Made by a program: the position numbers and the translations under genes
Notes under the pieces: generated by a model
What the model was told of the DNA's origin: nothing
Database searches by the model: none
The model's input: only the letters and a program-made list of their open reading frames with translations
Part shown: positions 16,898 to 24,876 of the stretch, in pieces
Layout: every line of letters begins with the position of its first letter
Numbering within the stretch: the first letter of the stretch is position 1
From: Myxococcus fulvus
Lineage (GTDB): Bacteria > Myxococcota > Myxococcia > Myxococcales > Myxococcaceae
Length of the DNA: 64,000 bases
Direction: 5' to 3'
NCBI RefSeq assembly: GCF_900111765.1
Contig: NZ_FOIB01000002.1
Location: 248,001-312,000 of the forward strand

Positions 16898-18319
16898 TCA
16901 ACGGGGCTTGAACGGCGGCCCCAGGAAGCGCGCCTCCCTCCGCTTCACCTCGCCCGACGCGGAGTCGGCCACCTCGACGATGAAGTCGAACGGCACCTCG
17001 GTGCTGCCCTGGGGCACCAGGATGAACATCGGCACCCGGAAGCTCTCCAGCGAGCCGAGCTTCACCTGCGACTGCGGAATCACGCCTCGCGCGGACGGCG
17101 GCGCCTGGATGGAAAGCGTGAAGGTGGTGGGCTCCGGGTTCTTGTTCACCAGGTGCAGCTCGAACTGGTTGCGCACCTGCCCCTCCTCGACGAGGTAGGG
17201 CATGCCCTGGAAGCGCAGCAGGTTCGCCTCGAACGGCACGCGGCGGGCGAGCGTCCACACCAGCCCCACGACCGAGGCGACGAACAGCAGGCCATACAGC
17301 GCGAGCCGGGGGCGCAGGGTGCGTCGGGGCTCGCTCCCCAGGCCCTTGAGCGAGTCGTAGCGGATGAGCCCTCGCGGCCGGCCAATCCGGTCCATCACCT
17401 CGTCGCACGCGTCGATGCACTGCGCGCACGCCAGACACTCCATCTGCAGGCCGTTGCGGATGTCGATGCCCGTGGGGCACGCGGTGACGCACTTGCGGCA
17501 GTCCACGCAGTCGCCCCTGGGCGGCGCGGCGTGCGCGGGGAGCACCTTCACCATCCGCCCCCGGGGCTCACCTCGCCGCGAGTCATAGCCGACGATGAGC
17601 GAGTCCCGGTCCTGCATCGCCGACTGGAGCCGGCCGTAGGGACACACCACGATGCAGAGCTGCTCGCGGAACCACGCGAAGTTGAAGTACAGCGCGCCGC
17701 TCACGGCCATGGCCCAGGTGAAGGCCACCGGGGACGTGGCCGGGCCGCTGGACACCATGGACACCAGCCCGCCCGCGGACACGAAGAGGCTGAGCGCCGC
17801 GTGCGCGATGAGGAGCGACACGCCCACGTAGGCCCCGTGCTTGGCCGCCGCGCGCGTCACGCGAAGCGGCGTCCACGGGGAGGTCTCCTGCTTGAGCCGC
17901 CGCTCACGAGGCCCGTCGAAGAGCCGCTCGATGGGGCGGTAGAGGCCCTCCAGGAACACCGTCTGCGGACAGGCCCAGCCGCACCACGCGCGGCCCAGCC
18001 ACGCGGTGACGAACAGCAGGCCGAACCCCAGCGCCGTGCCCAGGAAGAGCACGCGCCAGAAGTCCTGCGCGTTGTACGTGGCGCCGAAGAGATAGAAGCG
18101 CCGCGCCGCCACATCCAGGTGGACGGCGGGATGCCCCCCCACGTTCACCAACGGCAGCGCCACGTAGATGCCGAGCAGCACCGCGAACATCACCCGCCTG
18201 CGCGTGATGAAGCGCCCGCTCACGTCCGAGGGATGGATGGCCTTGCGCGAGCCATCCGCGTTGATGGACGACAACTGGTCGATGCGCGGGGGGCCGTCTC
18301 GCTGAGGTGCGGTCGCCAT
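16898..18319 (-). CDS. ccoG: cbb3 oxidase accessory protein CcoG (RdxA-like)
   Basis: Encodes 473 residues. The N-terminal membrane domain includes GRAWCGWACPQTVFLEGLY, the hallmark of CcoG. Two ferredoxin-type clusters follow: CVDCRKCVTACPTG and CLACAQCIDACDEVM. A membrane helix (LYGLLFVASVVGLVWTL) and a C-terminal periplasmic Ig-like domain complete the family architecture. CcoG is known to reduce copper for loading CuB of cbb3 oxidase. It starts 28 bp after the ccoP stop and is the last gene of the cco unit. Confidence 0.95.
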   Translation of the reverse strand: MATAPQRDGPPRIDQLSSINADGSRKAIHPSDVSGRFITRRRVMFAVLLGIYVALPLVNVGGHPAVHLDVAARRFYLFGATYNAQDFWRVLFLGTALGFGLLFVTAWLGRAWCGWACPQTVFLEGLYRPIERLFDGPRERRLKQETSPWTPLRVTRAAAKHGAYVGVSLLIAHAALSLFVSAGGLVSMVSSGPATSPVAFTWAMAVSGALYFNFAWFREQLCIVVCPYGRLQSAMQDRDSLIVGYDSRRGEPRGRMVKVLPAHAAPPRGDCVDCRKCVTACPTGIDIRNGLQMECLACAQCIDACDEVMDRIGRPRGLIRYDSLKGLGSEPRRTLRPRLALYGLLFVASVVGLVWTLARRVPFEANLLRFQGMPYLVEEGQVRNQFELHLVNKNPEPTTFTLSIQAPPSARGVIPQSQVKLGSLESFRVPMFILVPQGSTEVPFDFIVEVADSASGEVKRREARFLGPPFKPR

Positions 18320-18347
18320 GACGTGGGTTCCTGGTGGAGCGCGAGGA

Positions 18348-18899
18348 CTACGGCGTCTCGGGCTCGCCCTGCGGGGCTTTTCCTCCGGGTGCGTTGGTGC
18401 CCTTGAGCGTCAGGAGATAGGCGGTGACGGCCTTGACGCGCTCGGCGCCCAGCGTGCGCTCCCACGCGGGCATGCCCTTGGCCACGGCGCCCTCGGCCAC
18501 CACCTTGTGGATGGCCATGGGGGCGCTGCCGTGCAGCCAGAAGCCGTCCGTGAGGTTGGGGCCGATGAGCCCCTGCCCCTGCGCGCCGTGACACGCGGCG
18601 CAGTTGGCCTGGAACACGCCCTTGCCGCTCTCCAGCGACGTCGGGTCCTTCACCAGCGCCAGGAGCAGCTCGTCGGAGGCAGGCGTGTTGCTCGCCATGC
18701 GCTGGGCGTGCTCCGCGGACTCGGCGGCGTACTCGCCCAGCTGGCCGGGGCCCGCCTCGGCGATGTGGTACCAGAACCAGTAGCCCGCGCCGAAGACGAG
18801 CGTGGTCCACAGGATGGCCAGCCACCAGTTGGGCAGCTGGTTGTCGTGCTCCTCGATGCCGTCATAGACGTGGAGCACCGGCGACTTCTCGTCACTCAT
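18348..18899 (-). CDS. ccoP: cbb3 oxidase subunit CcoP, single-heme form
   Basis: Encodes 183 residues. The N-terminus (VYDGIEEHDNQLPNWWLAIL) and one transmembrane helix (about 27-44) are typical of CcoP. Only one c-type heme motif, CAACH (Cys100, Cys103, His104), is present; most CcoP proteins have two and are about 300 residues. A likely axial methionine lies in KGMPAW. The subunit should pass electrons from a donor cytochrome toward CcoO/CcoN. The reduced form could alter the entry point for electrons. Its ATG overlaps the ccoQ stop by eight bases, so the genes are coupled. Confidence 0.9.
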   Translation of the reverse strand: MSDEKSPVLHVYDGIEEHDNQLPNWWLAILWTTLVFGAGYWFWYHIAEAGPGQLGEYAAESAEHAQRMASNTPASDELLLALVKDPTSLESGKGVFQANCAACHGAQGQGLIGPNLTDGFWLHGSAPMAIHKVVAEGAVAKGMPAWERTLGAERVKAVTAYLLTLKGTNAPGGKAPQGEPETP

Positions 18900-19071
18900 G
18901 GCCGCCCTCCCCGCGCTCCGACAAGGGCAACTGCGACAGCGCGTCGAAGTCCTGGCTGCGGCGCGCCCCGAAGACCCAGGCGCACACGCCCAGGAAGACG
19001 GCGATGAACAGGACGAGCGCGAAGAGCGGCAGCTCTTCCAGCGTCATCCCCTGGTAGAATTGCTTGTACAT
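18892..19071 (-). CDS. ccoQ: cbb3 oxidase small subunit CcoQ
   Basis: Encodes 59 residues. It has a short N-terminal segment (MYKQFYQGMTLEELP), one transmembrane helix (LFALVLFIAVFLGVCAWVF) and a basic/acidic C-terminus typical of CcoQ, including FGARRSQDFDALSQLPL. CcoQ stabilises the interaction of CcoP with the CcoNO core. The start codon overlaps the ccoNO stop by one base, and the end overlaps the ccoP start by eight bases. Confidence 0.9.
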   Translation of the reverse strand: MYKQFYQGMTLEELPLFALVLFIAVFLGVCAWVFGARRSQDFDALSQLPLSERGEGGHE

Positions 19072-21437
19072 CAGCGGCTCCCTTCCTGGACGCCCGCCGC
19101 CGACGCGGTGGGCGCGACATCCGACGGCGCGGGCACGTCCTGCGGTCCACGGCCCAGGCGCTGGAGGTAGGCCACCAGGGCCACCATCTCCGAGTCCCAC
19201 GCCACCTGGACCCCCTGCGTTGCCAGGTCCGCGGCGATGGCCTCACCCTGCGCCTTCTGCCGCGCCTCGGCCGCGTCCACCTCCGCGTTCGTGTACGGCA
19301 CGCCCAGCTTCTGCATCAGCGTCAGCTTCCTGGGCGCGTCCTTCACCTTGATGGTGTTCTCCGCGAGCCACGGGTAGGCCGGCATGTTCGAGCCGGGGCT
19401 CGTCGCGCGCGGGTCCATCAGGTGCGTGTAATGCCAGAGGTTCGGGTAGCGCCCGCCCACGCGGTGCAGGTCCGGCCCGGTGCGCTTGCTGCCCCACTGG
19501 AACGGGTGGTCGTAGATGAACTCCTCCGCGCGCGACACGTCGCCGTAGCGCTGCGTCTCCGCGACGAAGGGGCGGATCATCTGCGAGTGGCACGTGTAGC
19601 AACCCTCGCGGACGTACAAGTCACGGCCCTGCAGCTCCAGCGGCGAGTACGGCTTCTGCGCCTCGCCATGCGCGGGCACCGCCTGCTGGATGAGGATGGT
19701 GGGGAGCAGCTCCGCCACGCCGCCGATGAGGATGGCGATGAGCGTGAGCACGGTGAAGGCCAGCGGGCGCCCCTCGATGAGCGCGAACCAGGACGGCCGG
19801 CCCGCCTCGCGGTCCTTGCGGGTGACGATCCAGGCCAGCTCGCCCAGCACGATGATGCCGCCCATCAGCACCAGCGCTCGCACCGGCTTCGCCCAGCCCA
19901 GGAACATCGTCACCGTGAGGATGGCGATGGCGAAGATGAGCGGACGCCCCGTGATGACCTGCACCCAGGCCGGACGCGTCGAGACGGGAGTGGGGGTAAC
20001 GGGGTGGTGCGCGTCCTCGCCCACGACGACGGTGGTCTCACCGTCGACGGCCTTGCCCGAGCGGGCCGTCTTCCAGAGGTTCCACGCCATCATGCAGAAG
20101 CCCACCAGGTACATGGAGCCGCCGACGAAGCGGACGATGTACATGGGCCGGATGGCCAGGAGCGTCTCCACGAAGTTCGGGTACATCAGCGTGCCGTCCG
20201 GGTTGGTGGCGCGCCACATGAGGCCCTGGCTGATGCCGCTGACCCACATCGACACGATGTAGAGGAGGATGCCCACCGTCGCGAGCCAGAAGTGCGCGTC
20301 CGCCGAGCGCGTCGAGTGCAGCTTCGTGCCGTACAGCCTGGGCACCAGCCAGTAGAACATGCCGGCCGCCATGAAGCCGTTCCACCCGAGCGCGCCGCCG
20401 TGCACGTGGCCGACAATCCAGTCCGTGTAGTGGCCCAGCGCGCTCACCGACTTGATGGAGAGCAGCGGCCCCTCGAAGGTCGCCATGCCGTAGAACGTCA
20501 CGGCCGCGATGAAGAACTTCAAGACGGGGTCATCGCGCAGCTTGTACCAGGCGCCCTTGAGCGTCAGCAGGCCGTTGAGCATGCCGCCCCACGACGGCGC
20601 CCACAGCATCACGCTGAAGACCATGCCCAACGACTGCGCCCAGTCCGGCAGCGCGGTGTAGAGCAGGTGGTGCGGGCCGGCCCAGATGTAGATGAAGACC
20701 AGGGCCCAGAAGTGGATGATGGACAACCGGTACGAATACACCGGCCGCTCCGCCGCCTTGGGCAGGAAGTAATACATGATGCCCAGGATGGGAGTGGTCA
20801 GGAAGAAGGCGACGGCGTTGTGGCCGTACCACCACTGCACCAGCGCGTCCTGCACGCCGGAGAAGACCGAGTAGCTCTTGAGGCCATCCAGGGGCAGCGC
20901 CAGGCTGTTGACGATGTGCAGCACCGCCACGGTGATGATGGTGGCGATGTAGAACCAGATGGCGACGTAGAGGTTCTTCTCGTTGCGCCTGGCGAGCGTC
21001 CAGAAGAAGTTGATGGCGAACACCACCCAGATGAGGGTGATGCCGAGGTCGATGGGCCACTCCAGCTCCGCGTACTCCTTGGAGGTGCTGATGCCCAACG
21101 GCAGCGTTATCGCCGCGGCGACGATGATGAGCTGCCAGCCCCAGAAGTGGATGTTGGAGAGCAGGTCCGACGCCATGCGCGCCTTCAGCAGGCGCTGCGT
21201 GGAGTAGTAGACGCCGGCGAACATCATGTTGCCCACGAACGCGAAGATGACCGCGTTGGTGTGCAGGGGGCGCAGGCGGGAGTACGTCAGGTAGGGGATG
21301 CCCAGGTTGGCCTGCCACCACGCGAGCTGGCTGGCCACCAGCGCTCCCACCGCCATGCCCACGATGCCGAAGAAGACCGCCGCGATGATGAAGCGGCGGA
21401 CCGTGGTGTCGTCGTAGACGATTCGCTGTTGTTGCAC
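19071..21437 (-). CDS. ccoNO: Fused cbb3 oxidase subunits CcoN and CcoO
   Basis: Encodes 788 residues. Residues 1 to about 470 form the twelve-helix catalytic CcoN subunit. It retains ligand histidines in SRLRPLHTNAVIFAFVGN (low-spin heme b), WWYGHNAVAF (CuB) and HYTDWIVGHVHGG (heme b/b3). The CcoO part follows two further membrane helices and holds one c heme motif, CYTCH (Cys613, Cys616, His617). It continues with QMIRPFV and GGRYPNLWHYTHLMDP, typical of CcoO. Fusion of N and O into one chain occurs in some lineages. The complex reduces O2 to water at low oxygen in the inner membrane and pumps protons. Confidence 0.96.
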   Translation of the reverse strand: MQQQRIVYDDTTVRRFIIAAVFFGIVGMAVGALVASQLAWWQANLGIPYLTYSRLRPLHTNAVIFAFVGNMMFAGVYYSTQRLLKARMASDLLSNIHFWGWQLIIVAAAITLPLGISTSKEYAELEWPIDLGITLIWVVFAINFFWTLARRNEKNLYVAIWFYIATIITVAVLHIVNSLALPLDGLKSYSVFSGVQDALVQWWYGHNAVAFFLTTPILGIMYYFLPKAAERPVYSYRLSIIHFWALVFIYIWAGPHHLLYTALPDWAQSLGMVFSVMLWAPSWGGMLNGLLTLKGAWYKLRDDPVLKFFIAAVTFYGMATFEGPLLSIKSVSALGHYTDWIVGHVHGGALGWNGFMAAGMFYWLVPRLYGTKLHSTRSADAHFWLATVGILLYIVSMWVSGISQGLMWRATNPDGTLMYPNFVETLLAIRPMYIVRFVGGSMYLVGFCMMAWNLWKTARSGKAVDGETTVVVGEDAHHPVTPTPVSTRPAWVQVITGRPLIFAIAILTVTMFLGWAKPVRALVLMGGIIVLGELAWIVTRKDREAGRPSWFALIEGRPLAFTVLTLIAILIGGVAELLPTILIQQAVPAHGEAQKPYSPLELQGRDLYVREGCYTCHSQMIRPFVAETQRYGDVSRAEEFIYDHPFQWGSKRTGPDLHRVGGRYPNLWHYTHLMDPRATSPGSNMPAYPWLAENTIKVKDAPRKLTLMQKLGVPYTNAEVDAAEARQKAQGEAIAADLATQGVQVAWDSEMVALVAYLQRLGRGPQDVPAPSDVAPTASAAGVQEGSR

Positions 21438-21441
21438 GGAT

Positions 21442-21636
21442 TCACTCCTGGGAAGCCGAAGGCGAGGTCCGCTCGTCGGACGGCCGCGCGGGGCGGGCGC
21501 TGTCCTCCTCGAGCGGGAAGAGCGCGAGCCGGTCCGCCTGCTCGTGGTCGCGGTGGCGCATGCTGTAGACGAACAGCAGCACCGAGCTGGCCACGAGCAT
21601 CAGGCTCACGAAGACCTGGAGCACGAGCACGTTCAT
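21442..21636 (-). CDS. ccoS: cbb3 oxidase maturation protein CcoS
   Basis: Encodes 64 residues: one N-terminal membrane helix (VLVLQVFVSLMLVASSVLLF) followed by a short charged tail, YSMRHRDHEQADRLALFPLE. This matches the CcoS family, which is needed for incorporation of cofactors into cbb3 oxidase. Its start overlaps the end of ccoI by four bases, and its end lies four bases before the ccoNO start, supporting an operon. Confidence 0.85.
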   Translation of the reverse strand: MNVLVLQVFVSLMLVASSVLLFVYSMRHRDHEQADRLALFPLEEDSARPARPSDERTSPSASQE

Positions 21637-24056
21637 GCGAGCACCTCCGTGGGGCGCGGAAGGCCCGCCGCGTCACGCCGGGGTGCACGGGGCGCGGACA
21701 GGCTCCACACGGTGAACAGGACGGTGGCCAGGCTGGTGGCGGGCATCGCCACCGCGGCGCGCAGGGGCGTCATCCAGCCCACCAGGCACACGGCGACGGC
21801 CACCACGTTGTAGCCGATGGCCAGCGTGAGCAGCCGGCGCACCACCTGATGCAGCTCGCGTGACAGGCGCAGCGCCTCACGCAGGGACGCGAGGCCCTCG
21901 CCCACCAGGAAGAAGTCGCTCTTGCCCGGCATCACCGGACGGTCGATGGCGGGCGTGCCCGCGCACAGGGCCCGCTCGAAGGCGAGGCTGTCGTTGACGC
22001 CGTCACCCAGGTACAGCGAGTCCGTCGAGCCCAGCCGCGACACCGTGCACGCCTTGTCCTCCGGACGCAGGCCCCCGAGCGCCTGCGCTTCGGGGACTCC
22101 GAGCGAGTTCGCCAGCTCGCGCACCCGTGCGGGGGCGTCACCCGAGATGAGCCACACCGCGTGTCCTTCGGCCTGGAGCGCGGAGACCTCGCGGCGGGCG
22201 TCGGGGCGCAGCGCCTCGCGCAGGGGGAAGGCGGCGACGGAGGTGTTGTCGCGGAAGAGCACCGTGCCGCGCGGAGCGTCGGCACTCGCGCAGCCGGAGC
22301 GCCAGTCCGCGCGGCCCAGCCGCCATGACACGCCGCCGCGGACCCACTCGAGCCCCTGTCCCGGGTGCTCGGTGACGCGGGCATCCGGCACGAAGCGGGC
22401 GCCCGTGCGCGACAGCGCATCCGCCAGGCACCGGCTCACCGGGTGGTTGCTGCGCGAGGCCAGGTTGAAGGCCACATCCCGCGCCTCATCGTCGAGCGAC
22501 TCCACCACGCTCCGGTCCGCCAGCTCCATGCGCCCGAGCGTCAGCGTCCCCGTCTTGTCGAACAGCACCTGACGCACCCGCGGCAGCCGGTCCAACAGGT
22601 CCGTGGCGCGGATGAAGAAGCCCTCTCGGCGCAGCCGCGCCTGCACCAGCTCGTACGCCAGCGGCGTGGCGATACCGATGGCGCACGGGCACGTCACCAC
22701 CAGCAGCGCCACCGCCACCTCGAGCGCCTTGTCCGGCCCCGACGGCCACCACAGCGCGAGCCCCAGCGCGGACACGGCCAGCACCGTCACCACCCAGCGC
22801 CGCGACACCGACTCCCAGAAGCGCGTGTGCCCCGCGCTCCGCCCCGAGCCCTCCGGAGGACGACGCAACAACGCCACCAGCGGCGAGTCCTGGAACGACT
22901 GCGTCGCCAGCGCCCTCACCGCCTCGCGCCCCGCGTTGAACGCGCCCGCGGGCAGCGGCTGTCCCGCGAGCACCTCGCGCTCGTCGGGCTCTCCCGTCAT
23001 CCAATCCGTGGTGACCCGCGCGCGGGCATCCAGCAGCTCCGCGTCCACCGGCACCAGGTCGCCCGGCGCGATGACGAGCAAGTCGCGCTCCGCCACCTGC
23101 GACACCTTCACGGTGACGAGCTGGTCCCCTTCCTGTCGGCGGACGAAGAGCCCCTCGGCCCCATCGTCCTCGAGCAGGAAGCGGCGGTTGCGCTCCAACA
23201 CGCGCTGCTGGAGCCAGCGCCCCACCAGCATCAACGTCACGAAGGTGTTGAGCGTGTCGAAGTACGCCAGGTCTCCACGCCCGCCACGCGCCTGCACCAG
23301 CGAGGTGCCGAACACCAGCAAGATGCCCAAGGCAATCGGCAGGTCCAGGTGCGGCACCCCCCGACGCAGCCCCTGCCATGCCGAGCGGAAGAACGGCCAG
23401 CCACCCACCAGCACCACCACCGTGGACAGCCACAGGCTCAGCCGCGTGAAGAGCCCGAAGACCTCGCCGTCCTCGGGCGCGAGCCCCACGTAGAAGCTCA
23501 CCGAGAACAACATCACGTTCATCGTCAGCGCGACGCAGATGCCCAGTCGGATGGGCAGGTCCAGGCTCGCCGGCGCCGGCCTCTTGCGGCTGGGTCCGAA
23601 GAGGTAGCCGAAGCCCTCCACCGCGCGCAGGAAGCCCGCCACATCGAAGGCACCGCGCCGCCACTGCATCCGCGCCTTGCCCAGCGCCGGGTCCACCGTG
23701 AAGCCCGCGCCTCCGGGCTGCCGCCGGAACAACTCGTTCATCAACCACACACAGGCCGCGCAGTGGATGCCCTGCACGTCCAGCTCGAGCGAGCACAGCG
23801 CGCCCGGCGCCGCCTCCGCCTTCGTCACCAGCGGCTCCAGCCACGAGAGGCCTCGCCCTCGCGCGGGCTCCGCCGCCGGCGACGTCTTCCCACCCGTGAG
23901 CTGGTAGTAGCGCGTCAGCCCCTGCGACACCAACAGGCCATGGACCGCCTCACAGCCCGCGCAGCAGAACTCGCGCGAGCTGGCGCCCTCGGGAACGCGG
24001 CTGCCACAGTGGAGGCAGAGGGCCTCGTCGGGCCGGGTTTGCGCGGGATCAGCCAT
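21633..24056 (-). CDS. ccoI: Copper-exporting P-type ATPase CcoI (FixI-like)
   Basis: Encodes 807 residues. The N-terminus has a zinc-ribbon-like CLHCGSRVP...FCCAGCEAVH and a heavy-metal domain with the metal site GIHCAACVWLMNE. Six to eight membrane helices follow, with the ion-path motif CPC in VTCPCAIGIATPL. Catalytic motifs are DKTGTLTLG (phosphorylated Asp), TGEPDE in place of the common TGES, and YLGDGVNDSLAF. CcoI moves copper into the periplasm for cbb3 CuB assembly. ATG 24056 is preferred over GTG 24068 because AGGTGA lies eight bases upstream. It is the first gene of the minus-strand cco unit. Confidence 0.94.
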   Translation of the reverse strand: MADPAQTRPDEALCLHCGSRVPEGASSREFCCAGCEAVHGLLVSQGLTRYYQLTGGKTSPAAEPARGRGLSWLEPLVTKAEAAPGALCSLELDVQGIHCAACVWLMNELFRRQPGGAGFTVDPALGKARMQWRRGAFDVAGFLRAVEGFGYLFGPSRKRPAPASLDLPIRLGICVALTMNVMLFSVSFYVGLAPEDGEVFGLFTRLSLWLSTVVVLVGGWPFFRSAWQGLRRGVPHLDLPIALGILLVFGTSLVQARGGRGDLAYFDTLNTFVTLMLVGRWLQQRVLERNRRFLLEDDGAEGLFVRRQEGDQLVTVKVSQVAERDLLVIAPGDLVPVDAELLDARARVTTDWMTGEPDEREVLAGQPLPAGAFNAGREAVRALATQSFQDSPLVALLRRPPEGSGRSAGHTRFWESVSRRWVVTVLAVSALGLALWWPSGPDKALEVAVALLVVTCPCAIGIATPLAYELVQARLRREGFFIRATDLLDRLPRVRQVLFDKTGTLTLGRMELADRSVVESLDDEARDVAFNLASRSNHPVSRCLADALSRTGARFVPDARVTEHPGQGLEWVRGGVSWRLGRADWRSGCASADAPRGTVLFRDNTSVAAFPLREALRPDARREVSALQAEGHAVWLISGDAPARVRELANSLGVPEAQALGGLRPEDKACTVSRLGSTDSLYLGDGVNDSLAFERALCAGTPAIDRPVMPGKSDFFLVGEGLASLREALRLSRELHQVVRRLLTLAIGYNVVAVAVCLVGWMTPLRAAVAMPATSLATVLFTVWSLSAPRAPRRDAAGLPRPTEVLA

Positions 24057-24104
24057 GCAGGCTGTCACCTTGCGAACGGCATGCCTGTTGCGAAGGAGTC
24101 GTGC

Positions 24105-24806
24105 ATGGCCCTCGACACCTCACTCTTGATGGCGGCGCTGACTCCCACTCCCACGCTGGTGGCGGGCGCGCTGGGTGCACTCACCGTGGGCCTGACGGGG
24201 AGCGTGCACTGCTTCCTCATGTGTGGACCGCTGGCGTGCGCGGGCCTGCCCGCCCTCCAGGGCCCTCAGCGACGTCGAGCCCTGCTCGCCTACCAGGGCG
24301 CGCGCTGGGCCGCGTATGCGCTCGTGGGAGGCCTGCTGGGCGCGCTGGGCGGCGGCGTCACGAGCGTGCTCTCCGTGTCCACCCGCCCGTATCTGCCCTG
24401 GTTGATGGCCGCCTCGCTGGTGGCGTCCGCGCTGGAGGTGGGAAAGCGCCTGCCTCCCCTCCCAGGGCTCGCGCGGCTCACGGGAACCATCGCGCGATGG
24501 AGCGCAAAGTTTTCGTCGACGGCGCGAGCGGGCGCAATGGGTGCGGTGACACCGCTGCTCCCCTGCGGCCTGCTCTACGGCGTGTTCGCGGTGGCGCTCG
24601 CGAGCGGCTCGTTCAGCGGGGGCGCGCTGGTGATGGGCGCCTTCGCGCTGGGCGGGATTCCCGCGCTGCTCGGCGCGCAGCTCCAGTCGAGCCTGTGGAG
24701 TCGTCGGCCACGGCTCTCGGATTTCCTGCTTCGTCGGGCAATGCCGCTCATCGCGGCGGCGGTGCTCGTCCTGCGCGCGGTGGACACGTCGCCGCACTGC
24801 CACTGA
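24105..24806 (+). CDS. CcoI-associated membrane protein (sulfite exporter/DsbD-like domain)
   Basis: Encodes 233 residues with about six membrane helices, starting at ATG after AAGGAG. The N-terminal GSVHCFLMCGPLACAG motif and the middle TPLLPCGLLYGVFAVALA match the DsbD_2/UreH-like membrane domain that accompanies cbb3 gene sets. The protein ends in HCH. Such proteins are thought to handle copper or other metals in oxidase assembly. It is divergent from ccoI by 48 bp, so the two are probably co-regulated. I see no canonical FNR box in the short gap. The gene could also be called sulfite exporter TauE/SafE family, but the motifs fit the metal-handling branch better. Confidence 0.85.
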   Translation: MALDTSLLMAALTPTPTLVAGALGALTVGLTGSVHCFLMCGPLACAGLPALQGPQRRRALLAYQGARWAAYALVGGLLGALGGGVTSVLSVSTRPYLPWLMAASLVASALEVGKRLPPLPGLARLTGTIARWSAKFSSTARAGAMGAVTPLLPCGLLYGVFAVALASGSFSGGALVMGAFALGGIPALLGAQLQSSLWSRRPRLSDFLLRRAMPLIAAAVLVLRAVDTSPHCH

Positions 24807-24876
24807 GAGTCGCCCGCGCTTGTCGTGGGACCCGGGCTCGGCGAGGCTCACCTCCCCTCTCTTCCGCCGAGCTGAC

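Noticed and set aside
16908..18406. Plus-strand frames over ccoG
   Set aside because: Antisense to a gene with clear ferredoxin motifs.
19422..21863. Open frame of about 813 codons opposite ccoNO
   Set aside because: It is the antisense shadow of a certain gene; the translation is Arg/His/Gln/Asp-rich without domains, as expected from GC-biased codons read backwards.
22365..24104. Long upstream extension of the plus-strand membrane protein gene across ccoI
   Set aside because: The extension is antisense to ccoI and low-complexity; a good ribosome site and membrane-protein start are at 24105.
24057..24104. FNR/ANR box expected before the cco genes
   Set aside because: The 48-bp divergent gap shows no TTGAT-N4-ATCAA-like site; I do not claim oxygen-dependent control from sequence.
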